A stretch of DNA of 51,027 nt from an uncultured Mycoplasma sp. (GCA_947040455.1 CAMRBN010000005.1:1-51027), one strand, 5' to 3'; positions 37,034 through 47,220 are shown, counted from the first letter of the stretch. Made by a program: numbers and translations. The notes: generated by a model from the sequence alone, not told the origin.

Positions 37034-37997
37034 TTTCTTTTATTTTCTCGTAAATTCTTGAAATTGATTCTGAATTAATAGACGCTCTAATAACCTCAGA
37101 AATAAATGGCGCCAAAGAAATAATTGCTATTTTGGGGGATTTAATGTTATGCACGCTTTGAATCGAGTCAGAAACTAAAACCTTGTCAATAAATTTTGAT
37201 TTGTCAAATGCATCAAATGATTTCGTAAATAATCCGTGAGTTGCTGCTATATATATTTTTTTTGCGCCCTCTTTCTTCAAGGCCTCCGCAGCTTTTAAAA
37301 TTGTATTTCCGGTATCAATAATATCATCAATAATAATAATATTTTTACCACTAACACTTCCCAATATCCCCAAGACTTCACTTTGATTTGGACCCACTCT
37401 TCTTTTATCAACAATAGCTATTTTTACTGTATTGGAAATAAGTTCAGCCAAAATTCTTGCCCTAACAGCTCCTCCATGATCAGGAGACACTATGGTAAAT
37501 TTCATAACTTTATTTTGTTCATCCGTTTTGGTTAAGTAACTAGCCAAACTAATTGATCACCTTAAATCATCTACAGGAATGTTAAAAAAACCTTGAATAG
37601 AAGGATTGTGTAGATCAACAGTGATTAATTTATTAACTCCTGCAACCTCTAAAATATTGGCCATTAATCTTGCGCCAATAGGTTCTCTTTGCTTAGCTTT
37701 TCTATCTTGTCTAGAATAACCATAATAAGAATTAATAACCGTAATGTGTTTAGCGCTCGCTCTTTTAACAGAATCCACAAATAGTAATAATTCAATAATT
37801 GATTCCGGGGAAGAAGTATTACAAACAATGAATACACTTGAATTGCGCACAGTTTCTTCAGAGTGTAAAATCATTTCGCCATCTGAAAAAGTTGTTTTTT
37901 CAATTGGCACCAACGCTAATCCTGAAATTTTCGAAACTTTTTTAGCTAACTCTTCTGAATTAGACATACCAAATAATTTTATATTTAAATCATTCAT
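37023..37997 (-). CDS. prs: Ribose-phosphate pyrophosphokinase
   Basis: Length 324 aa. It makes PRPP from ribose 5-phosphate and ATP, feeding nucleotide salvage. Visible are the ATP-binding loop region YGYSRQDRKAKQREPI, the metal site TVDLHNPSIQGFF, SPDHGGAVRA and the PRPP loop IIIIDDIIDTGNT. A ribosome-binding site AAAGGTGG precedes the ATG. It overlaps rsmG. Confidence 0.96.
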
Positions 37998-38029
37998 TTT
38001 TCCACCTTTATTTCCAAAATTAAAAAAAT

Positions 38030-38048
38030 AATCTTAAAAGATTATTTA
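38030..38048. terminator. Hairpin at the end of the hypothetical gene
   Basis: AATAATCTT / AAGATTATT forms a short hairpin spanning the stop codon of the minus-strand gene at 38042-38695; an A/T-rich flank follows. Weak termination is plausible. Confidence 0.4.
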
Positions 38049-38695
38049 TCAAATATTATAGTTTCTTTCTTTTTCTCTGTTGCTAATACAAATTCTTCAT
38101 TTTTAGAAATTGCTTGTTCTCAGTCATATAGCAAAAAGGATTTAAAATATGGTAGAAAAGTTCTTTCTATATATCTTATTGTTTGTTTTTGTTCAAATTC
38201 AATATCTGTTTCATATACTGTAGTTGTTTTATGATTTAAATTTATTAAAGAATTGATAGTTTCTGCATAAAATCTTTCTAACTTAATTAAAAAATTGTAT
38301 TTAACATGAATATTGAATCAATTGTCAAATTTACCATCTGTGTTTTTTATGATTCTACAAAAAGATTCTTTATCACCTAGTTGTTTTTTATAATAAACCG
38401 CAAAATAAGCCACTTGTTTAACTGTAAGAGCTTTACTATCATTAAATATTTGTTCTTCAATAGTTAAAATGTTGTTCAAAAATATCGAACCCTCTGCGTT
38501 ATCAATAATTTTTGAAAACAATTTTTTGTTAACAAACTTATCTCTCAAACTTCTTATTTCAGCAATAGTTAAAGTAGATCTATTTCCAAAATCTAAAATT
38601 GCAGTCTCTCTAGTTTTTACCAAGTCTTCAACTAAAACTTGCACATCACCAACATTGATAATTGATGTTTCCATTCTTTTTCTACTTATCGGCAT
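38042..38695 (-). CDS. Hypothetical protein, unrecognised
   Basis: Length 217 aa, soluble, no signal peptide. The N-terminus MPISRKRMETSIINVGDV is followed by mixed helical sequence rich in Ile, Lys and Asp; C-terminal YEKTIxDK-like ending (KKKETIIFDK). I recognise no family. The start is set by GGGGTGG 5-6 nt before the ATG, rather than an upstream Met, and a minus-strand -10 (ATTATA 38723-38728) precedes it. It has its own promoter between rsmA and prs and so may be transcribed separately from the mnmE-tatD-rsmA operon. Confidence 0.75.
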
Positions 38696-38763
38696 AATCC
38701 ACCCCTTTGAATTTATAGAATAATTATAATACAAAAGATGAATTATTTAATTATTTAATAAAT

Positions 38764-39537
38764 TTAGTGAAGCGCTTTATAAAGTTCTTGGTATTGTTCT
38801 AAGGTTAAACTTTGTGGTCTAATGTCTAAATTTAAATTATTGACTAAATAAAAATTATTAACTTTTTGGTCATCAAAATTCTTTTGAGCTTTTAAATTAT
38901 TCATCAATGTTTTTCTTCTCATTGCAAAACACAATTTAACAAACAATAAAAAATTTTCATCATTGATTTCAAGTTTATTTTTTTTCATTTTTAAATGTAT
39001 TATTGCAGAGGTAACTTTTGGAGATGGATAAAAAGCTTTGGGACTAATGTCAAATAATTTGGTGGCAGTTGCAAAATGATTAGTACTTACACTTAATTTG
39101 CCGTAATTAGTTGTTCCAGGCTTAGCACTAATTCTATCTGCGACTTCTTTTTGAACCATTAAAATAACATCATCAAAATTTTTGTGATATTCAAATATTT
39201 TAAACAATATAGGTGTGGTAATGTTGTATGGAATATTTGCCATAATAGAATATCCTTGATAATTAGATAAATCTATTTTCAAAAAATCTTCATTAATTAA
39301 AGTAAAGTTTTGATCTTTAATTTCTTCTCTTAAAAAATCAACCAAATTGTAATCAATTTCAAAAGCCACCAAATGCTTCGCTTTTGCTAACATTAATTTA
39401 GATAACGCTCCTTTACCGGGACCTATCTCTATAACATTCTTATCCTTAATGTCAATACTGTTCACAATTTTTTCCAAAACATTTATGTCTTGTAAAAAAT
39501 TTTGCCCAAATCTTTTCATTGCATAGTTTTTATTCAT
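38764..39537 (-). CDS. rsmA: 16S rRNA dimethyladenosine transferase RsmA
   Basis: Length 257 aa. It dimethylates A1518 and A1519 of 16S rRNA. The N-terminal RFGQNFLQD, SAM-loop IEIGPGKGALS, acidic FEIDYNLV and catalytic NIPYNITTPIL are all conserved, as is FYPSPKVTSA. The start overlaps the tatD end by 8 nt. Confidence 0.96.
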   Translation of the reverse strand: MNKNYAMKRFGQNFLQDINVLEKIVNSIDIKDKNVIEIGPGKGALSKLMLAKAKHLVAFEIDYNLVDFLREEIKDQNFTLINEDFLKIDLSNYQGYSIMANIPYNITTPILFKIFEYHKNFDDVILMVQKEVADRISAKPGTTNYGKLSVSTNHFATATKLFDISPKAFYPSPKVTSAIIHLKMKKNKLEINDENFLLFVKLCFAMRRKTLMNNLKAQKNFDDQKVNNFYLVNNLNLDIRPQSLTLEQYQELYKALH

Positions 39538-40315
39538 GTTGCCTCTTTTTAAGTTGGAAAACTAATTCCACGTTTTTATTCACTTGTTCATTTAATTCTT
39601 CAATGCTAATTTGTTTCAAGTTAGCAATAAATTTAGCTGTATGAACAGCATAACTAGGTTTGTTAACTTTTCCTCTCATAGGCATTGGACTTAAATAAGG
39701 AGTGTCTGTTTCATAAAAAATTCTATCAATAGGAGTAATTCTTGCAGCCTCTTGAATATCTTTGGCATTTTTAAAAGTAACCACGCCAGAAAAAGACAAA
39801 TATGCACCAATGCTTAAAAAACTCGCTACTCAATCAGGTCCAGAAGAATAAGAATGAATAACTATTTGCATATCGGGATTTTGCTCTTTATACTCTTTCA
39901 ACAAATCAAAAGTTTCCTGTGTTGCATCACGACAATGAATAATGACAGGAATCTCAAACTCTAAAGCCAATTCAACTTGATATCTAAAAAATATTTCTTG
40001 TTGAGCGTGAGAGGGTGAATCATTATAATGAAAATCAAACCCAATTTCTCCAATTCCAACAATAGTTTTGTCCACCAAACTTCTTAATGCTATTAAATCT
40101 TCAGAATTGGTAGCACTATTTGGATGAATACCTATAACTGGAAATGTGTAAGTATATTTTGCCGCAAGATCTTTCACTTCCTGTGAATCTTCCACACAAG
40201 TACCAACAAGCATCATAGTATCGATTCCATTCAAGTGTGATTCTTCAATAATTTCTTCAGGAGAATCAAAATATTCTTTAAATGGATGAGCGTGTAAATC
40301 AATATATTTTTTCAT
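39530..40315 (-). CDS. tatD: TatD family metal-dependent DNase
   Basis: Length 261 aa. A TIM-barrel metallohydrolase; family members act as 3'-5' exonucleases. Metal ligands are visible: DLHAHP (HxH), GIGEIGFD (Glu), VIIHCRD (His), IVIHSYSSG (His) and YETDTPYLSP (Asp). One TGA Trp codon is internal. It starts 2 nt after the mnmE stop and overlaps rsmA, so the three form an operon. Confidence 0.93.
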
Positions 40316-40317
40316 AT

Positions 40318-41649
40318 TTATTTACCCAAACAAAAATTAGCAAAAATACTATCTAATAAATCTTCTTTGTTAATTTCTCCCACTATTGATTTAATGCTTT
40401 CTCAAGCAGAAACAACATCAATGATAACAACATCAAATCCCATATCATTCTCAATAGCATCTAGTGCTTCTTGTAGTAAATTTTTGCCTTGTTTTAACAA
40501 AGCTATTTGTCTATTGTTAAAAAAGGATGATGAGTCTATGTCAACATTCTTAAAGTGCTTGTCAAAGGCGTTTTCCAATTGACTAATGTCGCTATTTTTA
40601 GCTGAAATTAATATTTTATTTTTAAGACTCTTTAAATCATCATTTGATAATAAATCAATCTTGTTAAAGATTTTAAAATATATTTTATTTTTGGATAATG
40701 AGACTATTTTTTGATCTATTTCATGTTCTTGAGAATTAACATCTACAACATGCAAAACAATATTTGCGTTTTTAATTTCATTGTATGATTTTTCAATCCC
40801 TATTTTCTCAATAGTATCTTGTGAATTTCGAATACCTGCGGTATCTTTGAATTTTAAAATAATATTATTAAAGATAATTTCACCTTCAACCACATCACGT
40901 GTGGTTCCTGCAATATTTGTCACTATTGATTTTTCTTCATTGAGTATCGCGTTCATTAGGGCGCTTTTACCCACATTAGGTAATCCTACTATCGCAATTG
41001 TTTGGGGCACCACAAAAATTTGATTTGCTTCTGAAACATCAATGATTTCGTTAATTTTTAAAATTAATCCATTTATCAAAGAAACTAATTTTGGGGCATC
41101 CATTTTCTCCACATCATCATATTCAGGATAATCAATATTTACTTCACAAATACCAATAATATTTTCTATTTCTTTAATTAGATCTAAAATTAATACTGAT
41201 GATTTATTATTAAATTTTTGGACCGCTATTTTAGTTTGTAATTTTGTTTTTGCATGAATTAAGTCATTAATGGCTTCAGCCTTAATTAAATCTAGCTTGC
41301 CATTTAAAAAAGCTCTTCTAGAAAATTCTCCAGGTGTTGCATGTCTGGCACCATAACTAATAATTAACTCTAATATCATATTTGTAATGACAACTCCACC
41401 ATGAGCATTAATTTCAATGGTATCTTCGCCCACAAAGTTATTTTTTCCACGAAAGATATTGACTAACACTTCATCTATTCTTTGTTTTTCATCATCCACA
41501 ATATAACCAAAAGAAATTGTTTTGTCCTCGCCTATAGCACCTGTAAAGATTTTTTGCAAAATTGAAAAAGCTTCAGGACCGCTAACTCTGATTATTGATA
41601 TGGCTTGGTTTATATTGCCCGAAGCTATTGCAACTATTGTGTCAAACAT
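40318..41649 (-). CDS. mnmE: tRNA modification GTPase MnmE
   Basis: Length 443 aa. With MnmG it modifies U34 of certain tRNAs. N-terminal TIVAIASG and folate-binding domain (HATPGEFSRRAFLNGKLDL) are followed by the G domain with G1 [12 protein letters not shown]3 DTAG and G4 NKID. The C-terminus CLGK corresponds to the conserved catalytic-Cys CIGK tail. A minus-strand TATAAT at 41660-41665 is 10 nt upstream of the ATG. Confidence 0.96.
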
Positions 41650-41710
41650 TATTAATATTATTATATATATTTTAGTTTATACTTATTAATAATTATACAA
41701 AAGAGGTTAT

Positions 41711-42814
41711 ATGTCATTAAAAGCAGGAATAGTTGGTTTGCCAAACGTAGGAAAGAGTACTTTGTTTTCTGGTTTAACTAAAATGAAAGTAGAATCAGCT
41801 AACTATGCTTTTACCACCATTGATCCCAACGTTAGTGTTGTCGAGTTAAATGACAAAAGAATTGATCTACTAGCAGATATGGTAAAAACCAAAAAAACAG
41901 TAAAGGCAACGTTTGAATTTGTTGATATTGCCGGATTAGTTGAAGGAGCATCAAAAGGTGAAGGTTTAGGTAATAAATTTTTATCCAATATTAGAGAAGT
42001 GGATTTAATCGTGCATGTGATTAGATGTTTTAAAAATGATGACGTGTTGCATGTTTCTAGTTCTATTGATGCCTTAAGAGACTTTGAAGTTATCAACTTA
42101 GAATTGTTATTGGCAGATATGCAAGTTATTTCTAATGTGAAAACTAGAATTGGTAAAAGAGCGCTCAGCACAGGCGACAAAGTATTAATCAAAGAAATGG
42201 AAGTTGTAACCAAATTACTAGATGGTTTTGAACAAAGCATTCCAGCTAGAGAGATTGATTTAGATGAAGAGGAATTGAAGATTGCGAAACATTATCAATT
42301 ATTAACCCTAAAACCCATGTTGGTTGTTGGTAATGTTGGGGCGTCTTTTGCTGCCTCTCCTAATGAAGAACCCGAATTTCAAAAACTAGAAACTTATGTT
42401 AAAAATAAACAAATGGAAATTATTGGATTGTCGGTGGAAATTGAATCTGAAATTGCTATTTTAGATGATGAAAGTAAGGAAATGTTTTTAGCTGAATACG
42501 GACTAACAGTTTCTGGTTTAGATAATTTAATTTCTACTTCATTTAAATGATTAGATTTATTTACTTATTTTACAGTTGGTGTTCAAGAAACAAGAGCATG
42601 AGTATTTAAAAAAGATATGAGCGCTCCACAATGTGCAGGAATTATTCATACAGACTTTGAAAAAAACTTTATTAGAGCTGAAGTTATTGGTTATGAAGAC
42701 TTTATTGAATTTGATGGAGAAAAGGGCGCAAAAGATAATGGCAAAATGCACCTAGAAGGCAAAACTTATAAAATGAAAGATGGGGATGTTTGTAATTTTA
42801 GAATAGGAAAATAA
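41711..42814 (+). CDS. ychF: Ribosome-binding ATPase YchF (OLA1-like)
   Basis: Length 367 aa. An Obg-family P-loop protein that prefers ATP. G1 is [11 protein letters not shown] near residue 9; the switch region [10 protein letters not shown] and G3 DIAG follow. The family's non-canonical G4 (NVG instead of NKxD) and the C-terminal TGS domain ([19 protein letters not shown]) are visible. GAGG lies 6 nt before the ATG. It is convergent with the methyltransferase gene with no spacer: the two stop codons abut at 42814/42815. Confidence 0.96.
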
Positions 42815-43894
42815 TTAATTTCTTTTTTCTAAAACCATTAATGATTCAATGTGCTTAGTTTGTGGAAACATATCATAAACTTTATTAAAGATAATTTTAT
42901 AATGTCTTTTTAGTTTGGCAAAATCAGCAGCTTGAGTACCAGGGTTACATGAAAGATATACAATTCTTTCTGGTTTGAATTTTAAAATTAGTGTTTTAAT
43001 AACTTTGGCACTCATTCCTTCTCTGGGAGGATCTATAACAAAAGTGTTAAAGTGAGTGTGATTTTTCTTCAAAAATATTTCCACATCAGCCTTAATAAAT
43101 CTTACGTTAGTGATTTGATTTTGTACAATATTTTGTACTGCATTATTATAAGAATCTTTATTATCTTCCACGGCTACTACAGATTCTGAAATATCACTTA
43201 CATAAATTGCAATAGTGCCAATTCCTGAATATAAATCTAGTGTTTTCCCATTTGGAATAACATGATTTTTAATATCCTTATATGCTTCTTGTGCAACCTC
43301 TTTATTTGTTTGGTAAAACGAACCAATACCCACATTAAACTTTAAACCAAACATGGAATCTGTAGTCATTAATCCTGATTTTTTGTTTCCTACAATTAAA
43401 GTATCTAATTTTCTATAAATAATTTCTCCAGGTAAATCTTCATTATATTCAATATCAGATAGCATATAGTTATCAATTTTAATCTTGTTTTTAGTTTGTT
43501 TTTGATAAAAAGCACCATCATGTAAAGTAATTTTATTACGATAATAAAATTCTTTTTCACCTACAAAAAATTCTAAATTTTTTAGTTCTGTTTTGGCAAT
43601 ACTTTTAAAATCATTCATTACTCGTTCTTTTTTGAAAGTAATTTGTTCATCTTGATTCATGTGGATTAACTCATATCCGCCAATTAATTTTGCATCTTCA
43701 AAAGTTTCTAACCTTCTGTTTGTTGAAGGTGTAATTATTTGCACTATTTCACCTATTGAATATTTTTCTTTTTCAACAATTAAGTTAATGTCAACCTCTT
43801 CTCCTCTAATTGCGCCAAAAATATATATTGGTTTGTTGTCAACAAAAGCTACCCCTTCTCCATTTTGATTATATTTTTCTATTGTTACTGTCAT
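42815..43894 (-). CDS. 23S rRNA/tRNA m5U methyltransferase, RlmD/TrmA family
   Basis: Length 359 aa, shorter than the 430-460 residues typical of RlmD/RlmCD. An N-terminal TRAM-like domain is followed by a SAM domain (LDLYSGIGTIAIYV), DPPREGM and the catalytic Cys in YLSCNPGTQAAD. The four-Cys iron-sulfur site of the bacterial family is absent: the region that normally reads CxxxxxCGGC reads KLIGGYELIHMNQDE. A cluster-less enzyme fits other mycoplasma members. Whether the target is U747/U1939 of 23S rRNA or tRNA U54 cannot be decided here. The ATG has AAGGAATT upstream. Confidence 0.9.
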   Translation of the reverse strand: MTVTIEKYNQNGEGVAFVDNKPIYIFGAIRGEEVDINLIVEKEKYSIGEIVQIITPSTNRRLETFEDAKLIGGYELIHMNQDEQITFKKERVMNDFKSIAKTELKNLEFFVGEKEFYYRNKITLHDGAFYQKQTKNKIKIDNYMLSDIEYNEDLPGEIIYRKLDTLIVGNKKSGLMTTDSMFGLKFNVGIGSFYQTNKEVAQEAYKDIKNHVIPNGKTLDLYSGIGTIAIYVSDISESVVAVEDNKDSYNNAVQNIVQNQITNVRFIKADVEIFLKKNHTHFNTFVIDPPREGMSAKVIKTLILKFKPERIVYLSCNPGTQAADFAKLKRHYKIIFNKVYDMFPQTKHIESLMVLEKRN

Positions 43895-43969
43895 TTTAAT
43901 TCCTTATATTAAATTTTTATTTTAATATTTTCTATTATTATATTTTATAATTAGGAAAAATGTTAAATT

Positions 43970-44043
43970 AAGGGATTAGTATAATGGTAGTGCTGCAGAT
44001 TCCAAACCTGCATGTAGGGGTTCAATTCCTCTATCCCTTGCCA
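43970..44043 (+). tRNA. tRNA-Trp (anticodon CCA)
   Basis: 74 nt with encoded CCA. Acceptor AAGGGAT / ATCCCTT, D arm with GGTAG, anticodon loop TTCCAAA giving CCA, T arm AGGGG / CCTCT with TTCAATT. It decodes UGG. The UGA codons abundant in this window need a separate tRNA-Trp with anticodon UCA, not present here. Base pair 31-39 appears as A-C. A plus-strand TATAAT lies at 43946-43951. Confidence 0.93.
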
Positions 44044-44045
44044 TT

Positions 44046-44058
44046 TCTCACAGTGAGA
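44046..44058. terminator. Short hairpin after tRNA-Trp
   Basis: TCTCA / TGAGA with a 3-nt loop just downstream of the tRNA. It could mark the 3' end or processing of the precursor; no strong T-tract on the plus strand. Confidence 0.35.
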
Positions 44059-44079
44059 CCACAAAAAAAACAATTAAAT

Positions 44080-44733
44080 TTAAAATAGCAAATTACTTAA
44101 AATAGCAAAAATTTGTTGATTAATTTCTGGTGCTGTTGACAAAACATATTTTTCTCTTGATTCACCTAATAAAAATAAAGATTTTAATAATGCTAGTGGT
44201 GTGCTTATATTGCCGTGTGTTTGACACAATATTCCGCCCTGCAAAATATCAAAACCGAAAAGATCTTGATTTGTTCCACATTGTACACAACTTGAAAAGG
44301 ATAATCCCTCTCCCAGACTATCTAAAATTTTGGCCACTAAAAATGTTTGGTTTTTATAAAAATCAACATTATCGAAATCTTTTATCATCAAAGTATATAT
44401 ATCAAATATTTCGTGATGATAATCTTTGATATTTTTAATAATTTTTAATAAAATTTCAATTTTTTGAGCATTTGTTTTATTAATTTCTGGCAAACCTTGA
44501 ATAATTATGGCTTTTTTTAACAAAACAGAGTGAGCGGTTGCATAAGAATTAAATATTTCAAAACTAACCAGCGCGCCCCTAAAAACATTAACTCTATTTT
44601 TACTAGATATCTTCTTAACTCCCTTAGCATAAATATTGATAAACGCATTTTCTGTTAAAACATTTAACATTTCATCATTTTCAGCGTATGGTGTTTTAGA
44701 AATAATTATTCCCTCGATGATTTTTGTTTGCAT
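44080..44733 (-). CDS. recO: DNA repair protein RecO
   Basis: Length 217 aa, slightly short for RecO. The N-terminal OB-fold (EGIIISKTPYAENDEMLNVLTE) is the most recognisable part. A zinc-binding region SSCVQCGT...GGILCQTH follows near residue 155, with three of the usual four Cys plus a His. RecO helps load RecA in recombinational repair. TATAAT (minus strand, 44747-44742) is 8 nt before the ATG. Confidence 0.88.
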   Translation of the reverse strand: MQTKIIEGIIISKTPYAENDEMLNVLTENAFINIYAKGVKKISSKNRVNVFRGALVSFEIFNSYATAHSVLLKKAIIIQGLPEINKTNAQKIEILLKIIKNIKDYHHEIFDIYTLMIKDFDNVDFYKNQTFLVAKILDSLGEGLSFSSCVQCGTNQDLFGFDILQGGILCQTHGNISTPLALLKSLFLLGESREKYVLSTAPEINQQIFAILSNLLF

Positions 44734-44741
44734 TATTTCTA

Positions 44742-44757
44742 ATTATATTTATATAAT
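44742..44757. promoter_or_regulatory. Back-to-back divergent -10 boxes (recO / regulator)
   Basis: Minus-strand TATAAT at 44747-44742 and plus-strand TATAAT at 44752-44757 are separated by only 4 nt in a 32-bp intergenic gap. Each lies 8 nt from its start codon. RNA polymerase could not occupy both at once, so the two genes should be expressed in competition. Confidence 0.65.
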
Positions 44758-44765
44758 TAAATAAT

Positions 44766-45476
44766 ATGATAAAACAATTGAAGAAAAATTTAGATAAATC
44801 TCCTTTAAAAATTTTGATTATTGCTAACCAAAAAACAGATAAAACACTTTGAGACCAATTATTACAAGTTGCTCAAGAATATTTTAATATCACTTGAGAT
44901 TACCTTAATTTTTTAAATCAAGATAATTGGCAAGACTTTGAAGTGCCCGATGTTCTATTTATAGATTTCCAAGAAGATTATAACTCAATTTTTAATTGAG
45001 AATTTTATGATAAATGCCATACTAAAAACCACATTTTTTTACAAATAATGATTTTGGAGACATTTAACAAAAATGATTATAAATTATTCAAACATGGTGC
45101 TGATGAAATCATCTATAAAAATGATGGGTTTGAATTTTTAAAATGAAAAATTATTTCTATGCTAAGGCGTTCTTGAGATTCACATAGCAAAAAAACTACC
45201 ATTATGTGCAAGGGAATGATTTTAGATAAAAATAAAAACCGGTTTTATTTTAACGAAACGCAAATACACTTGACCAAAAAAGAATTGCAATTAATGGACT
45301 TGTTAATGACTAATGTTAATGCCGGTTTTATTACTAAAAGAAAAATATTTGTCAGTTTATGAGATGACCAAGGAGAGGACAATTCTCGAGTTGTTGACCA
45401 GATAATTTTTAAAATAAAAAAGAAACTTGGTAAAGAAGTGTTTGAAATTACCAAAAAAGGAATAAAAATAATATAA
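44766..45476 (+). CDS. OmpR/PhoB-like regulator with degenerate receiver domain
   Basis: Length 236 aa. Residues about 14-130 look like a response-regulator receiver: KILIIANQ, PDVLFIDF (phospho-acceptor Asp position kept) and FKHGADEIIYKN (Lys kept). However, the usual acidic DD pair reads AN, so Mg2+-dependent phosphorylation is doubtful. Residues about 140-236 form an OmpR-type winged helix: GMILDKNKNRF, HLTKKELQLMDLLM, ITKRKIFVSLW, SRVVDQIIFKIKKKLG and a final KGIKII. No histidine kinase is nearby. It probably binds DNA, with a phosphorylation-independent mode; targets unknown. The flanking genes are recO (divergent) and an S1 protein. Confidence 0.8.
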
Positions 45477-45486
45477 TTGATTTGTT

Positions 45487-45813
45487 ATGGAAAAAATATT
45501 TGTAAAGGGTAAGGTCACAAAAATTACCAAAAACTTTGTAGAAGTAATAACCAAACAAAACAAAATTGGTATTCTTTATATACAAGATGTTTCAGATTAC
45601 TATATTAGATCTTTGCAAAGTATTTTCTCAATTGGTGAGGAATTAGAGTTATTAGTAAAATCTATTAAAGATGAAATATATTTTTGTGATTTTAAACAAG
45701 GAAGGGCTGATTATTTAAATTTTCCATTTAAATATGAGATAAATGAAACCCCAAGTGCTTTTGAAAATTTATTAAAATATAACAATAAAGAGGTGATAAA
45801 ATGAAAAAAATAA
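45487..45813 (+). CDS. S1-domain RNA-binding protein
   Basis: Length 108 aa. The first 70 residues form an S1-like OB domain (FVKGKVTKITKNFVEVIT...GILYIQDVSDYYI). Small S1 proteins of this kind bind RNA, often at the ribosome. TATAAT at 45472-45477 overlaps the previous stop codon and is 9 nt from the ATG. Because TGA is Trp, the frame does not stop at 45802-45804 but continues as WKK to TAA at 45811-45813, overlapping pgi by 13 nt. Confidence 0.8.
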
Positions 45814-47096
45814 AACTAAACATCAATCGAGCTATTGATTTTACTAACATAATGAAATATGAAGCTAAAGTTAAAGATATCCACAATAAAATGGAAAAAT
45901 ATGAATCTTTAGGGCATGAATTTTTAGGGTGAAAAGATTTACCCAACAATATTGAAATGCAAGATATCAAAGAAATGGAAATGACAGCCAAAAAATTACA
46001 TCAACATGAAATTGAAGTTTTGGTTGTTATTGGAATTGGCGGATCTTATCTAGGTGTAAAAGCCGGTGTTGATTTCATCTTAGGTAATTATCCAACTACC
46101 GAAGAACAAAAAATGGAAGTAATATTTGCTGGAGAATCATTATCATCAACAGATCTTGCTCAAAAATTGAAATATGTAGAAAACAAAAAATTTGCCATCA
46201 ATGTTATTTCAAAATCTGGAACAACCACAGAACCAGCAATTGCATTTAGAATGTTCAAAAAATTATTAGAAGATACAATTGGTAAAAATAATGCCAAGGA
46301 CTTCATTATTGCTACAACAGATGCTAACAAAGGTTCATTATTTGAATTAGCAGAACAACAAGGATATCAAAGATTTGTTATTCCTGACAATATCGGGGGA
46401 AGATTCTCTGTTTTAACACCAGTTGGATTGTTTCCTTTTGCTTGTGTAGGTTTAAACATTAAAAAAATGATTAGTGGAGCTAAAAGTGCTAATGAAGACT
46501 ATTCAATCGATTCTTTGGAAGATAATTTAGCCTATCAATATGCAGTTACTAGATTTATATTATGAAAAGAAAAAGAATTTGTTTCTGAAATGGTTGTAGC
46601 ATATGAACCAAACATTAACTTTTTTTTAGAATGATGAAAACAACTTTTTGGTGAATCAGAAGGAAAATTAAACAAAGGTCTTTTGCCTCATAGTGCCATT
46701 TTTTCAACAGATTTACATTCTTTAGGACAATTTATCCAAGAAGGATCGAAAGTTTTATTTGAAACAGTTATTACAGTTCAAAAACCAATAATTGATTTGC
46801 AAATTGTAGAAGATCGAGAAAACTTAGATAACTTGAACTACTTAATCAATAGAAGTGTTCATGAAATTAACAATGTAGCTTTTCAAGCAACACTAGACGC
46901 ACACTCTTCTATCGGTCAAGTTCCTAATATTCACATTGAACTGCCTGAATTAAGCGAAGAAGTATTTGGAGCAATAGTTATGTTTTTCGAAAGAGCAGTT
47001 GCTATGAGTGCTTATTTAATGGGAGTGAACCCATTTAACCAACCTGGAGTAGAAGTTTATAAAACTAATATGTTTAGAATATTAAAAAAACCTTAA
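45801..47096 (+). CDS. pgi: Glucose-6-phosphate isomerase
   Basis: Length 431 aa, the short bacterial form. It interconverts glucose 6-phosphate and fructose 6-phosphate in glycolysis. Signatures are IGIGGSYLGVKAG, SKSGTTTEP (sugar-phosphate site), IGGRFSVLTPVG and the C-terminal MGVNPFNQPGVEVYK. Its strong ribosome-binding site AGAGGTGAT lies inside the S1-protein gene, which it overlaps. Confidence 0.97.
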
Positions 47097-47107
47097 TAAA
47101 TTTAATA

Positions 47108-47113
47108 TATAAT
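47108..47113 (+). promoter_or_regulatory. Promoter of the SRP RNA gene
   Basis: TATAAT with the predicted first nucleotide G47120 six bases further on, the expected spacing. Confidence 0.65.
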
Positions 47114-47119
47114 ATATAT

Positions 47120-47198
47120 GCCATTGAAATAGCAACCTTGTAACTTGGTCAGGACAGAAATGTAGCATCCATATCGAGAAGTGTTATGTTCAATGGTT
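47120..47198 (+). ncRNA. ffs: Signal recognition particle RNA (4.5S-like)
   Basis: About 79 nt. The ends pair (CCATTGAA with TTCAATGG). The apical domain has the conserved GGTCAGGAC on the left, a GAAA tetraloop closed by C-G and A-U pairs, and TAGCATCC on the right, matching the Ffh-binding helix 8 of small bacterial SRP RNA. It guides membrane-protein translation together with Ffh. The 3' end is approximate, since the closing stem merges with the terminator palindrome. Confidence 0.92.
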
Positions 47199-47220
47199 TT
47201 ATTTTAAAATAAAACCATTG
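47191..47220. terminator. 30-bp perfect palindrome at the 3' end of the SRP RNA
   Basis: Fifteen bases from 47191 are perfectly inverted in 47206-47220 (arms run CAATGG...ATTTT and AAAAT...CCATTG). Its first six bases are also the 3' strand of the SRP RNA closing stem, so the two structures compete. The inner ATTTTAAAAT supplies U-rich sequence, but no T-run follows. Confidence 0.75.

Noticed and set aside
41803-42240. Minus-strand open frame inside ychF
   Set aside because: Shadow of a well-conserved gene on the other strand.
45802-45804. TGA as stop codon of the S1-domain protein
   Set aside because: Under code 4 the frame continues three codons to TAA at 45811-45813.
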